DNA from: Entrophospora sp. SA101 | Lineage: Eukaryota > Glomeromycota > Glomeromycetes > Entrophosporales > Entrophosporaceae | Direction of reading: 5' to 3' | DNA: 19,545 nt | Assembly (NCBI GenBank): GCA_958430865.1 | Contig: CAUDNR010000497.1 | Coordinates: 10,953 to 30,497 of the forward strand | Shown: piece by piece, positions 9,190-19,033 of the stretch | Layout of the letters: the number at the start of each line of letters is the position of its first letter | Position numbering within the stretch: the first letter of the stretch is position 1 | Notes under the pieces: model-generated | Told to the model about the DNA's origin: nothing | Databases searched by the model: none | The model's input: only the letters and a program-made list of their open reading frames with translations | Program-made: the position numbers and the translations under genes

Positions 9190-10624
9190 ATGTTTTACAA
9201 GTCATTATTAGCGAAAAAAACTTTCATAACGAGAAGCTCAAGTTTGTTAAAACCTTTTAGCAAAAATTTTAGCATCAATGAATCTCTTCAACAAAAATTT
9301 AATACTATTATTAATAAAAGATCAATAAATAATATTGCTTCCATCACCAATACTATCCATTACAAGAGCAGTAAAAACAAAAAAATATTATTTATTGGAG
9401 TAGCAGCATTAGGATTTTCTTTATATTGCAATCGTTATGATATTAATAATGGTTTTAAAAAGGTAGGAAAAATTATTTTTTCAATATACTTGCACAAAAT
9501 TATAATCAATTAATTATATCAATTTGTCATTTAAAAAAGTTTATAGAACAAGTGGAATGTAAACCTGCAAATACCGGATCATTGAAAGTAATATGTAAAT
9601 TTATTAAACATCTAAACCTTATATGATAATATTTATTAATAATTATTATTTGTTTTTTTTTTAGAATGATGAAGATGTTAAAGATTTGCACATGGATGAA
9701 AAGTTTGAAAAATACATAAGATCTCTCCAGAAACAAATAATATCAGAGATTGAATCAATTGATGGCAAGAAGTTTCTGATTGATGAATGGAAACGTAGTA
9801 ACGAAAGTGGCGGTGGTGGAATTTCATGTATTTTACAAGATGGCAATGTTTTTGAAAAGGCCGGTGTAAATATTTCAGTGGTTTATGGTTTATTACCACC
9901 AGCAGCAGCAAATCAGATGAAAGCAAGACACAAAGATATTGATCCTACAAAAGGACCTTATCCATTTTTTGTTGCTGGGATCTCAATCGTGATGCATCCT
10001 CATAATCCAAATGCTCCAACCATACATATGAATTATCGTTACTTTGAAATTATAAATCCAGAAACCGGTAAATCTATATGGTGGTTCGGTGGAGGATCCG
10101 ATTTAACACCATGTTATCTTTATGAAGATGACGCAATTCATTTTCATAAAACTTTAAAAGGTGCATGTGATGCTCATGATCCCACCTATTATCCAAGATT
10201 TAAAAAATGGTGTGATGAATACTTTTATTTGAAACACCGCGAAGAAGCACGTGGTGTAGGTGGTATATTTTTTGATGATTTAGATGAGAAAAAACCTGAA
10301 GAAATATTTGAATTTGTTAAACAATGTGGTGATGCACTTTTGCCTTCTTATATACCAATTGTGAAACGAAGAATGAACATGAAATTCACCAAGGAGCAGA
10401 AACGTTGGCAACAAATACGTAGAGGACGTTATGTAGAATTTAATTTGTTGTGGGATCGTGGCACAAAGTTTGGGTTACAAACTCCTGGTGCAAGAATTGA
10501 AAGCATTTTTATGTCTTTGCCATTGACTTCCAGATGGGAATATATGCATTCACCTGAGAAAAACAGCATTGAAGAAAAATTAATTGAGGTCTTAAAAAAT
10601 CCACGCGATTGGGCTTCACAATAA
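9190..10624 (+). CDS. HEM13: Coproporphyrinogen III oxidase, oxygen-dependent (two exons)
   Basis: Exons 9190-9462 and 9665-10624 join in phase 0 across a 202-bp GT-AG intron (gtagga...tttttttag) to give 410 residues. The enzyme (EC 1.3.3.3) oxidatively decarboxylates two propionates of coproporphyrinogen III to protoporphyrinogen IX in haem synthesis, using O2 and no metal or organic cofactor. Visible family motifs include [19 protein letters not shown] (about 140-158), [32 protein letters not shown], the signature [18 protein letters not shown] running to FFDD (about 271-296), [10 protein letters not shown] and SRWEYMHSP. The catalytic part is full length and ends at PRDWASQ. The first 60 residues are basic and Ser/Asn-rich without acid, a mitochondrial presequence, followed by a hydrophobic span ([16 protein letters not shown]). 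Intermembrane-space location is therefore likely. Translation from Met at 9692 would give a shorter, cytosolic-type form. Confidence 0.96.
9463..9664 (+). other. Intron of HEM13
   Basis: Donor aag|gtagga and acceptor tttttttttag|aat. The exon frames on both sides are phase 0, and joining them removes the stop after position 9510. The long T tract before the acceptor is a good polypyrimidine stretch. Confidence 0.85.
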
Positions 10625-10659
10625 AATTTTATTTGATATTATAATTCAATTATTTAAGA

Positions 10660-10665
10660 AATAAA
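10660..10665 (+). terminator. Possible polyadenylation signal for HEM13
   Basis: aataaa lies 36 bp after the stop codon. This is the usual place, but the hexamer is common in AT-rich DNA. Confidence 0.4.
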
Positions 10666-11514
10666 ATTAAATAATTCACAAATCTAACGGAAAATATGGG
10701 CGTGTTCTGGTGTTGGTGGATGGATGGAAGATTCTCAAAAATATATAAATATTATTTTTCATATCCTGTTTGTAACCTACATAATTTAAAATATAAATAT
10801 GTATCAACTAACCAAGTTCAAATATAAACTATAATATTGTTATAACACACAAATAATATATGAATAGATTGTTAATATACCAAATGCAACTAACCTTCCC
10901 ATTTCAAATTGCCGCTGTTACAACCAATCAATAAAGATATGGTATAATTTCTTTTAATATATTGTTATTACCAAGATAACTATTATTAGAAAAAATAATT
11001 AATAGTCTTTTAGGCAATAATATTCAAATATTTCATGTATTTATTATATATTAATCATTATGATAAATAGTTTTCACTTGAATATAAAGATTTTTATTAC
11101 TCGATCCATCATCACATTGCTATTCAGACGGTTCCTTCGAACTAAAATTTATTATCATAAATCATATAAATTTGCGTCATCTTTTTTTTTATATGAAAAA
11201 CCTTTCAAATTTATTTTGTGTGTTAAGGATATAAAATGCATTTTGTGAGTTAACAAGATATCTGTCACCATTTTGATGTTTTGTTAAGAGAATTATGTCT
11301 CTTAAAAACGAGACGAGAAACCGACTGGTCTCGTAAACTAGAGAGTTCCTCGCTCTGATAATACTTACCACGATCTTTAGGCATGTACGTGAAAATGAAA
11401 TTATGTGAATTCGCAATTCACATACGTGAAATTCAAATTAGCCAATCAGAATTTCACCCCACTCCATAATATTTCAATTTCACATACAACAACAAGTTCT
11501 GTTTTTTAAAAATT
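10666..11514. other. Gene-poor stretch
   Basis: AT-rich and without a supported gene. Frames at 11060-11248 (plus) and 11189-11416 (minus) overlap each other and resemble nothing. Around 11286-11340 there are small dyads (aagaga/tctctt and acgagac/gtctcgt). A CCAAT box (agccaatcag) is present near 11430, upstream of the helicase relic, and may be part of its former promoter or coding DNA. Confidence 0.35.
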
Positions 11515-11676
11515 TAGTACGTTTTTATGCTGATGCCAACTGGTGGAGGGAGGGTGGTATATTTGCTCTGTGATTATTATTTACATTAAATGATTATAAG
11601 AAATGTAAGAAAACCAACATTACTGTTGGAGATCTCTCTCTTTCTCATGGAAATCTCCACGTGCATGGACAATTAA
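11515..11676 (+). pseudogene. Relic of a RecQ-type DNA helicase
   Basis: From 11518 the plus strand reads YVFMLMPTGGGRVVYLLC, which fits RecQ motif I (usually VLMPTGGGKSLxYxL). The Walker A lysine is replaced by Arg-Val. A TAA follows at 11587, and the same frame then gives KPTLLLEISLFLMEI. Its spacing matches the next RecQ motif (LTVVISPLLSLMED) position for position at T, L, M and E. No DEAH box or later motif could be found downstream. Only the nucleotide-binding tip of the gene survives, with stops and a lost catalytic lysine, so it is non-functional. Identification rests on two adjacent motifs in the right order. Confidence 0.5.
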
Positions 11677-13455
11677 ACAACTCGATATGCAACGTTTGAT
11701 CAATGGATGGAAACTTGTAGTGTGTTGAAGATGCTATTACTTCAAGCTTGAATACTCTTGTTCCTTGCGCACATTAAGCTAATATAACCTGCATCCCAAT
11801 GATACAATGATGCAATTAAATTTTCAGGGGGCGTGGTTTAGAAATTTATTAATCGCATCATTTCCAAGGAGACTGTGTTGGCATTTGGCTGCTTGACTAG
11901 CCTTACATCTGGCCATTGGTCAACCACCACTAGTGAATCACTGTGTACAAACCAACAGGACGACTCTTTTAAAAAGAATGCACTTGGATCATGAATTACA
12001 GCTGGAAAATCATTAATTTAAAACAAATTCTTCGCAGTCTTGGCTTCTTTTGACCACTTTGGTCATTTTTGGTTGATGTTGGCCGGATAACAGCCAAACG
12101 TCAACGCCAGTTAAATCTCTCACTTGTTAAAAGCCTTCCATCATATATTTATCAATCAATGTTGCACTATGTAAAGCAATGGAGTGTGTGTATCAGCATT
12201 ATTTGAAATTTTTGGCATTCACAAGAGACATTTGTGGTATTAAATGAGGATTTGGGTATCGATTATAATCATAGCCACAAATATAATTATAGAATCATCT
12301 GGACCTATATTTAACATTTAATTGTTAATATTTTTTAATATATAAATATACAATTAATCAATTAAATAATTTCATTATTTAATCGAAGAAATTCAAATTT
12401 TGATGGTCTAGTTAGTATGTCATGTGAGATTTAATGTTTCTACGAAAGATTTGAAATGAATTTTCTCAATGCTAAAATTCTCAACAAAGTAAGCTCTTTT
12501 CGTTATTAATATTAGGAGAGTAACTTCAGCTTCTTCATTACTGCCTTTTAGTATATTAGAACTGTAACCTAGCCTTATTGGGGAGTGACTGGGACATATG
12601 TTACATCAATCAAATACCAGGATACAATAAAGAACAAGTGCGTAAAGCACTGGGCTGTGAACTCAAAGTCCTTCTTGAGAATTTATGGATCAAAAAAGCT
12701 GTGGTCATTCCAATGCAGTCGTTTTGTAGAAATCTTTACAAGTTAGTAATGTATTTTTCACTGTGCCTTACCACGCCCTGCAGTTGTTAACTGAGCAATT
12801 TTTATTGCACAAGGCAAGGTGATTTCTTGTCTGAAGTGGGAGGTATGTTATGATGGTGGATCTTCAGGCTCCATCATAGCATGCATGACTTGGCAATTCA
12901 ATTGATAATCTTTTTATTATATTATTTTCACTAGAATTGTGATTAAAATTTTGTATTGCTTGAACAATTATCCCATCACCATTGTCCACTTCACATCACG
13001 TAAATTATGTAAATTTCTTAGTACATTAAAATTTAAAATCAACATTAATAACATTAATACAACTTCTGAATAACAAGATCAATCAACAGGTTTTGCTAGA
13101 AGAAAACGAAATTTGGTTTGCTTATTATGTATGATGTTAGAGCATTTAGTATTATGTATATCAATTGATTTAATTGGCTTTATAATGTTACATTGAATAA
13201 GAGATGAAGAACTAGAAGTTTTAAAAAAGGAGAACTTTACCAATTTGTTTATGATTAATATAATAGATTAAATTGGAGCTGGCGAATTCTGAAACCAATT
13301 GGGTCATAAATTCCTTTACCTTTTTTGTTATTTTTTTCATGGAAAGGAGTTTAAAACTTAATAATAATAATAATTAATTAATTAATATTTGGCTCAAGTG
13401 TACCCTGAAAAATAATTGACTAGCACAATAAAAGCGTTTTTTTAAAAAATAATAA
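11677..13455. other. Long stretch with no supported gene
   Basis: GC content rises around 11800-12110 and 12570-12880, suggesting old coding or transposon sequence. The only open pieces are short: minus 11838-12017 (about 59 codons, with SDSLVVVDQWPDVRLVKQ) and plus 12578-12790 without a good start. Neither is recognised. Small dyads occur at 12049-12064 (tgacca/tggtca) and 12849-12878 (tatgatgg/ccatcata). The first piece directly follows the helicase relic and may be more of the same wreckage. Confidence 0.4.
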
Positions 13456-13703
13456 TTGCATAATGAAATTAAAGATAGGGATAATGATTATAAAGATAAA
13501 GAAGCCCAATTTATTGAAGATATTAGCAAGGAAGATTTATTAGTAAGTACCTATATAATTAAATAATGAGAAACCAACCCTTTTCATGGGAAAGCCAAGT
13601 GACTTGTAATTAGTCTCTCTCTCTTTTACAGAAAGACTTGCTTGAGTGGCTCATAATGAAAAAACCAATCAATATGATAATAGACAAGCAAAACTTTGAA
13701 TAA
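13456..13703 (+). CDS. Short spliced coding fragment, possible gene 3' end
   Basis: A frame from 13456 (LHNEIKDRDNDYKDKEAQF ... SKEDLL) reaches a strong donor (tta|gtaagt) at 13542. An 89-bp GT-AG intron follows (13543-13631, acceptor tctcttttacag), then KDLLEWLIMKKPINMIIDKQ and a TAA at 13703. The joint is phase 0, and the joined peptide is acidic then basic, helix-like. No ATG is found in frame. Two stops lie just before 13456, so it is a 3' fragment or its upstream exon is lost. The family is not recognised. Repeat B begins 195 bp downstream. Confidence 0.3.
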
Positions 13704-13897
13704 ATAATATTTATGCTTAATTTAATTATGATATCTCGATAATTTAATGTTGGCGAGCAGTATCAGTATTATTGGTGTGTAGCAAGTAATCAAATCAAGA
13801 AAAGGAATAAAATGATAAAATAATATGATTATTGTAATAATTTCTATTAAAAATTTAAGGTTTGCTGGATCTAACGAGTACTAGTGAACAAATTGGA

Positions 13898-14844
13898 CGA
13901 AGAAAATATACAAATCGAAAACAGGTTCTTTCGCAATGCAATAAATAGCTGCTGGAATCATATTTCGGGCAATTATAAAAGCATATTAATGTATTTCCAA
14001 AAAATATATTAAATAATTCAAAAAAGAAGATACAAAACCACTCGAATACAGCTTACTCTCTATATAACGGACTGAGAATGTATAACAAACTTTTTTCCTT
14101 AAGCCAATATGGTCCGTTATAGAGAGAATGAACTGCATACAGTCAAACCTCGATAGGATGAACCACTATAAACCAATTTTCGCTTTATAACTATGCAAAA
14201 TTGGTTAACCAAAAACACATCATCTTGTTAAGCCGAGTTTAATATAATTTGATAAACTGAACTTAAGATTTTGTAAACAAATTTCAAATTCGTCTTTCGG
14301 TTTATAATTACCTTAAAGTAAATAAATATATACAACACGAATAGTATAATAATACCAATACTAATTCAGTAATTATAGTTATAGGTCATCATCATAAACC
14401 GAATTTTGATTTCCAAAAGTAATAGAATAATAGTAAATGATCAGATTGAACCAATGACATTAATCCAGCAACAATAACAACAAAGCCTTTTATGTTTTTT
14501 ATAACTTTCATAGATCATTCAGATATTCTACCTGCCAACCCGAATTGTTTACGGATATTGCATCACTCAGTTTGATCTTCTTTTTATACATTACCATTAA
14601 ATCTCATCTACAATACAGTACTTCTAAATCATTACCATTATTCTGGATTGAAATTTTTTTAATATTCATTATGCTTAATTTTTTAACGTGGTCTCGTCCA
14701 CTTTACCCAACAACCACTTTATCGACAAGACACTTTACCAACAAGCATTGCGTTAACAACTGTGTGAAGATCTGGATAACTCCATGTAGAAGCTAAAAGT
14801 TTGGTTTTTTTACAGACAAGTTAAATCTACTGTTAATCAAGTAC
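13898..14844 (+). repeat. Repeat B, copy 2
   Basis: Direct copy of 716-1662 with a single substitution seen (T at 14192 for G at 1010). The match starts abruptly at cgaagaaaa and ends at caagtac. Flanking sequence on both sides is unrelated to that of copy 1. It contains three 16-bp units at 14699-14746 and the inverted repeat and transposon-like terminus described for copy 1. Confidence 0.92.
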
Positions 14845-15184
14845 TGACCTTGCCCTACAAATAATTAACTAATAACACAACTTATTATCCTTACTTTGCA
14901 TCAAAAACCAGTTCATAAAAATACAATATAGATACATGTATAATATTTTTTTTTTTGTCTGACGAAAATTGATAAAAATTGCATATTCGGACTTCATGTT
15001 ATTTTTAATTGTTTTTATTAAATTTATTTATTAACATTTAATTGACTTGTGATAATTGTGATGAATTTATTTTTAATTTTTAAATAAACAAAATAATTAA
15101 ATCTTTCTCTCGCATTTAAATACTTTTAAACATAATTTCTTGAATTTTATGAAAAAAAAATAGTAATGATTTGGAATGTTAAAC
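14845..15184. other. AT-rich spacer
   Basis: Long A and T runs. No open frame or repeat was recognised. Confidence 0.5.
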
Positions 15185-15276
15185 TCACACCCTTATTATA
15201 TAAAAAACTTTGAAAAGCCCAAATTGCCAAAATAGTTCAAGCTTTGAGAAACAGTTTGGGCTAGAAATATTATTGA

Positions 15277-15356
15277 TTGTCGGTAAAGTGTCTTGTTTGT
15301 AAAGTGTCTTGTCGGTAAAGTGTCTTGTCGGTAAAGTGGGTGTCGGTAAAGTGACC
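15277..15356 (+). repeat. Tandem array of five 16-bp units
   Basis: Units ttgtcggtaaagtgtc, ttgtttgtaaagtgtc, ttgtcggtaaagtgtc and ttgtcggtaaagtggg, plus a degenerate fifth ending gtgacc, start at 15277, 15293, 15309, 15325 and 15341. The same unit occurs inverted at 1517-1564, 14699-14746 and, diverged, at 1787-1904. Its 16-bp length is not a multiple of three, so it is not a protein-level repeat. Confidence 0.85.
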
Positions 15357-15394
15357 CAGGCCCAAATAAAACATTTGCACCTTTCCCTCCAAGA

Positions 15395-15505
15395 CCAACG
15401 ACCCCATTGAAGACTCAATTGGTTACCAAATAGTAATGCAATACTTAGATGTAAAGAGTATCTAGCCAAGGACGGATCTGAAAACAACAAGCAATTGAAC
15501 ACAAT
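15395..15505 (-). pseudogene. Coding-like segment, inverted paralogue of 15753-15863
   Basis: Lies in a 144-codon minus-strand frame (15185-15619) that begins MTGPVCTIFNSIFCF and includes YYRGADVRGIDSINNALKIV. The 37 codons here (DPSLARYSLHLSIALLFGNQ core, ending WGRW) match the plus-strand segment at 15753-15863 without gaps: about 20 of 37 residues and 85 of 111 bases are the same. Many differences are synonymous or conservative, which suggests that both copies once encoded protein. Downstream the frame runs into the 16-bp array, so this copy is probably truncated. I do not recognise the family. Confidence 0.4.
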
Positions 15506-15563
15506 TTTCAGAGCATTATTAATTGAGTCTATACCACGTACATCTGCGCCTCTGTAGTAAATC

Positions 15564-15953
15564 ATGCCCTGTATGAAACAAAATATGGAATTGAAGATCG
15601 TACAGACTGGCCCCGTCAACCAATTTTCAGAATTAACAAATTCCGTACAAAAATTAAAAAATAAAAAGTGTACGGAACAAAAAAGAATAGTAATAGTGTG
15701 CGGCGTTGAAAGTTGTACGGAATCTCTACTGACTGTTATTAATTATTCAGAAATTATGCTCGATTGCTCGTTCCTTACAAATCCATCTTTGGCCGGTTAT
15801 TCTTCACAGTTAAGTACTGCATTTCTACTTGGCAATCAATTGAAACTTCTATGGGGTCGTCGGTTTGGGCGTTTTTTAATTTATATGACTGACCGAAACT
15901 ATGGAATTGTGTTACACTTGAATCCAATAAATTTTGAAGATTGCCCAAATTAG
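15564..15953 (+). pseudogene. Coding-like frame with PSLAGYSSQLS motif
   Basis: A 129-codon frame beginning MPCMKQNMELKIVQTGPVNQ contains, at 15753-15863, the segment NPSLAGYSSQLSTAFLLGNQ ending WGRR. It is paralogous to the inverted copy at 15395-15505. It also overlaps the start of the minus-strand frame. The 1487-bp duplication begins inside it at 15815, so the second copy (17302 onward) keeps only the last 16 or so motif residues and the tail. Protein-like conservation is real, but completeness and expression are doubtful. Confidence 0.35.
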
Positions 15954-16085
15954 TACTAGTTAATACACGACTTTATAATGTTTCAATGTCGCCATATTTT
16001 ATCAATGTTACAAATACTTCTTCGGGGCCCAAAGAATTATATAATATTTTTGAGGAGCCTTAGATATTCTTGATTCATGTCGTTA

Positions 16086-16103
16086 TTGTTGTTGTTGTTG
16101 TTG
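16086..16103 (+). repeat. (TTG)6 microsatellite
   Basis: Six TTG units. The duplicate at 17573-17590 has the same count, which argues that the duplication is very recent or an assembly effect. Confidence 0.85.
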
Positions 16104-16706
16104 TCGTTGATGTCAATTTGTATTTTTTAGTTCAATTATACCATCATTTAAAAATGATGTGCTTTGCAATATAGTGTTAATGATTTAATTTAGAGGTTAT
16201 TTTATATGTCATAACATTTTTATTAGTTGGAGTGAAAACAATGAATTGAAGTATTTATATTTTTTTTTTTTGTACAAATTTTATGGATTACATTATTTTG
16301 TATAAATTAGTAATTCCATAGAATCTTCTTTTTCTATACTAGAAAATACATAGTGTCACGTTACAATGATTTTTTGAAGAATGAATAAAATTAATAAAGA
16401 AATGTATTTATTTTTATTAGTATCAATATGAATGAACATTACAATATTAGCATTAAACATGGTTGCATATAAGTAAATAATAATTAACAAATATAATTAG
16501 TTCTAATTCCGAGTTTTTCAAAGGAAGCGGCTTTTCGGTTATGTAGAAAATAGAATCTCTCCTTAGTGGAAGGTATGTGTTTGATCGAAATATAGGCTTT
16601 GAAAAACGGTATTTAAATCAATAATGTCACTTATAAACTTCTCCGGAAATGGAATAAAACGCCATTATTTATCGATTTTAACTTAATACTAAATATAAAT
16701 TATGAT

Positions 16707-17301
16707 TTTTCTTCGGAATTGGATCTCCATTGTGAACAATACACATGCGGTTTATTTATAGAAATTGTTGAAACTGAGTCGTTGTTATTATTTGATACCA
16801 GTTTGGCAAGAAAATAGACAAATTTGTGAAATTTGAAACACCTCAAATGCCTTTCTATATAGCATAGACAGTTGGCTTCCGGAACTCCCTGGAAAGCAAA
16901 TATAATAATAATGTACACTAATACTAATACCAATCTTCATTTTATTTTTTCGGAATTAAGTTCCGACAGATCTCTGTTTTGCAAATTAAATTGCATTTTT
17001 CAAGCCAACTATGGTTAGATTAACCTAATATTCTTTTATATTTTGTTGATATTAATGTTTTTTAAGCTTTACTAAAATTGTATATTTTGGGGCAATAAAA
17101 TAATTTTTTTTTATTTTCTCCTGACAAAAAATCCCCATAAAGTAATATCTCAAAAAAAGAATTTTAGCTTCAATTAAAAACATACATTATGTAAGATAGA
17201 TTTTATTAATTACCCTTGTCTCTGATAGAATTTATATCAATAATTTAAGTAATTTTCTTATAATAACAGGTGCGATAGATGTGTCGTCGCCAGTTATAGT
17301 T
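16707..17301 (-). repeat. Repeat A, copy 3 (truncated, inverted)
   Basis: Reverse complement of 130-724. It stops at the junction of the tandem duplication, so it was created by that duplication and is not an independent insertion. Confidence 0.9.
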
Positions 17302-18788
17302 TACTGCATTTCTACTTGGCAATCAATTGAAACTTCTATGGGGTCGTCGGTTTGGGCGTTTTTTAATTTATATGACTGACCGAAACTATGGAATTGTGTT
17401 ACACTTGAATCCAATAAATTTTGAAGATTGCCCAAATTAGTACTAGTTAATACACGACTTTATAATGTTTCAATGTCGCCATATTTTATCAATGTTACAA
17501 ATACTTCTTCGGGGCCCAAAGAATTATATAATATTTTTGAGGAGCCTTAGATATTCTTGATTCATGTCGTTATTGTTGTTGTTGTTGTTGTCGTTGATGT
17601 CAATTTGTATTTTTTAGTTCAATTATACCATCATTTAAAAATGATGTGCTTTGCAATATAGTGTTAATGATTTAATTTAGAGGTTATTTTATATGTCATA
17701 ACATTTTTATTAGTTGGAGTGAAAACAATGAATTGAAGTATTTATATTTTTTTTTTTTGTACAAATTTTATGGATTACATTATTTTGTATAAATTAGTAA
17801 TTCCATAGAATCTTCTTTTTCTATACTAGAAAATACATAGTGTCACGTTACAATGATTTTTTGAAGAATGAATAAAATTAATAAAGAAATGTATTTATTT
17901 TTATTAGTATCAATATGAATGAACATTACAATATTAGCATTAAACATGGTTGCATATAAGTAAATAATAATTAACAAATATAATTAGTTCTAATTCCGAG
18001 TTTTTCAAAGGAAGCGGCTTTTCGGTTATGTAGAAAATAGAATCTCTCCTTAGTGGAAGGTATGTGTTTGATCGAAATATAGGCTTTGAAAAACGGTATT
18101 TAAATCAATAATGTCACTTATAAACTTCTCCGGAAATGGAATAAAACGCCATTATTTATCGATTTTAACTTAATACTAAATATAAATTATGATTTTTCTT
18201 CGGAATTGGATCTCCATTGTGAACAATACACATGCGGTTTATTTATAGAAATTGTTGAAACTGAGTCGTTGTTATTATTTGATACCAGTTTGGCAAGAAA
18301 ATAGACAAATTTGTGAAATTTGAAACACCTCAAATGCCTTTCTATATAGCATAGACAGTTGGCTTCCGGAACTCCCTGGAAAGCAAATATAATAATAATG
18401 TACACTAATACTAATACCAATCTTCATTTTATTTTTTCGGAATTAAGTTCCGACAGATCTCTGTTTTGCAAATTAAATTGCATTTTTCAAGCCAACTATG
18501 GTTAGATTAACCTAATATTCTTTTATATTTTGTTGATATTAATGTTTTTTAAGCTTTACTAAAATTGTATATTTTGGGGCAATAAAATAATTTTTTTTTA
18601 TTTTCTCCTGACAAAAAATCCCCATAAAGTAATATCTCAAAAAAAGAATTTTAGCTTCAATTAAAAACATACATTATGTAAGATAGATTTTATTAATTAC
18701 CCTTGTCTCTGATAGAATTTATATCAATAATTTAAGTAATTTTCTTATAATAACAGGTGCGATAGATGTGTCGTCGCCAGTTATAGTT
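17302..18788 (+). repeat. 1487-bp tandem duplication, unit 2
   Basis: Second copy of 15815-17301. The junction agtt|tactgc shows at most a single base of homology between the original ends (…agtt|tcaac and aag|tactgc). Confidence 0.95.
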
Positions 18789-18917
18789 TCAACAAGAGTG
18801 CGTAATAATAATATTATTATTTATCTGTCTCTTTATCTAATCTCAAATATATATATGTCTTTAATACCAATCTAATCTCTCAAGTTTTGTCAATTGCGTC
18901 AATTCTTTATATCAGCT
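18194..18917 (-). repeat. Repeat A, copy 2 (inverted, complete)
   Basis: Exact reverse complement of 1-724 as far as checked. The match ends at ttttcttcg (18194-18202), the inverse of the nine bases that start repeat B. Beyond 18917 the sequence cannot be compared because the left copy meets the window edge. Confidence 0.93.
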
Positions 18918-18931
18918 ATAATCTACTCACG

Positions 18932-19033
18932 ATGGACTTTACTAAAACGTTGCCAGTTATGACAATTATTTATAAAAGTTATGATGGACTTTCGATAATT
19001 CCTAGGTTGGCCAAAGAAATAAACGATGGTTAG
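18932..19033 (+). CDS. Possible 33-residue ORF or first exon
   Basis: An ATG at 18932 opens MDFTKTLPVMTIIYKSYDGL, then SIIPRLAKEIND, ending at TAG (19031). A GT that could serve as a donor lies at 19029. The composition is protein-like, but no continuation could be placed and I do not recognise it. Confidence 0.2.
   Translation: MDFTKTLPVMTIIYKSYDGLSIIPRLAKEINDG

Larger units (their letters stand above)
15815..17301 (+). repeat. 1487-bp tandem duplication, unit 1
   Basis: Matches 17302-18788 at a constant offset of 1487, with no difference noticed. This includes T12 and (TTG)6 runs of equal length. It contains the last part of the PSLAGYS frame, a gene-free AT-rich middle (15954-16706) and an inverted partial copy of repeat A (16707-17301). 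Confidence 0.95.

Noticed and set aside
11189..11416. 75-codon minus-strand frame overlapping a plus-strand frame at 11060-11248
   Set aside because: Neither has a recognisable motif or regulatory context, and both fit chance in AT-rich DNA.
11838..12017. Minus-strand open stretch of about 59 codons
   Set aside because: No start codon, no recognised domain and no splice context. Recorded only within the gene-poor entry.
12578..12790. 70-codon plus-strand frame
   Set aside because: No ATG at its start and no recognisable motif. The GC rise alone is not enough for a call.
15277..15356. Possible CRISPR array
   Set aside because: Units are contiguous 16-bp repeats without unique spacers, in a eukaryotic context.
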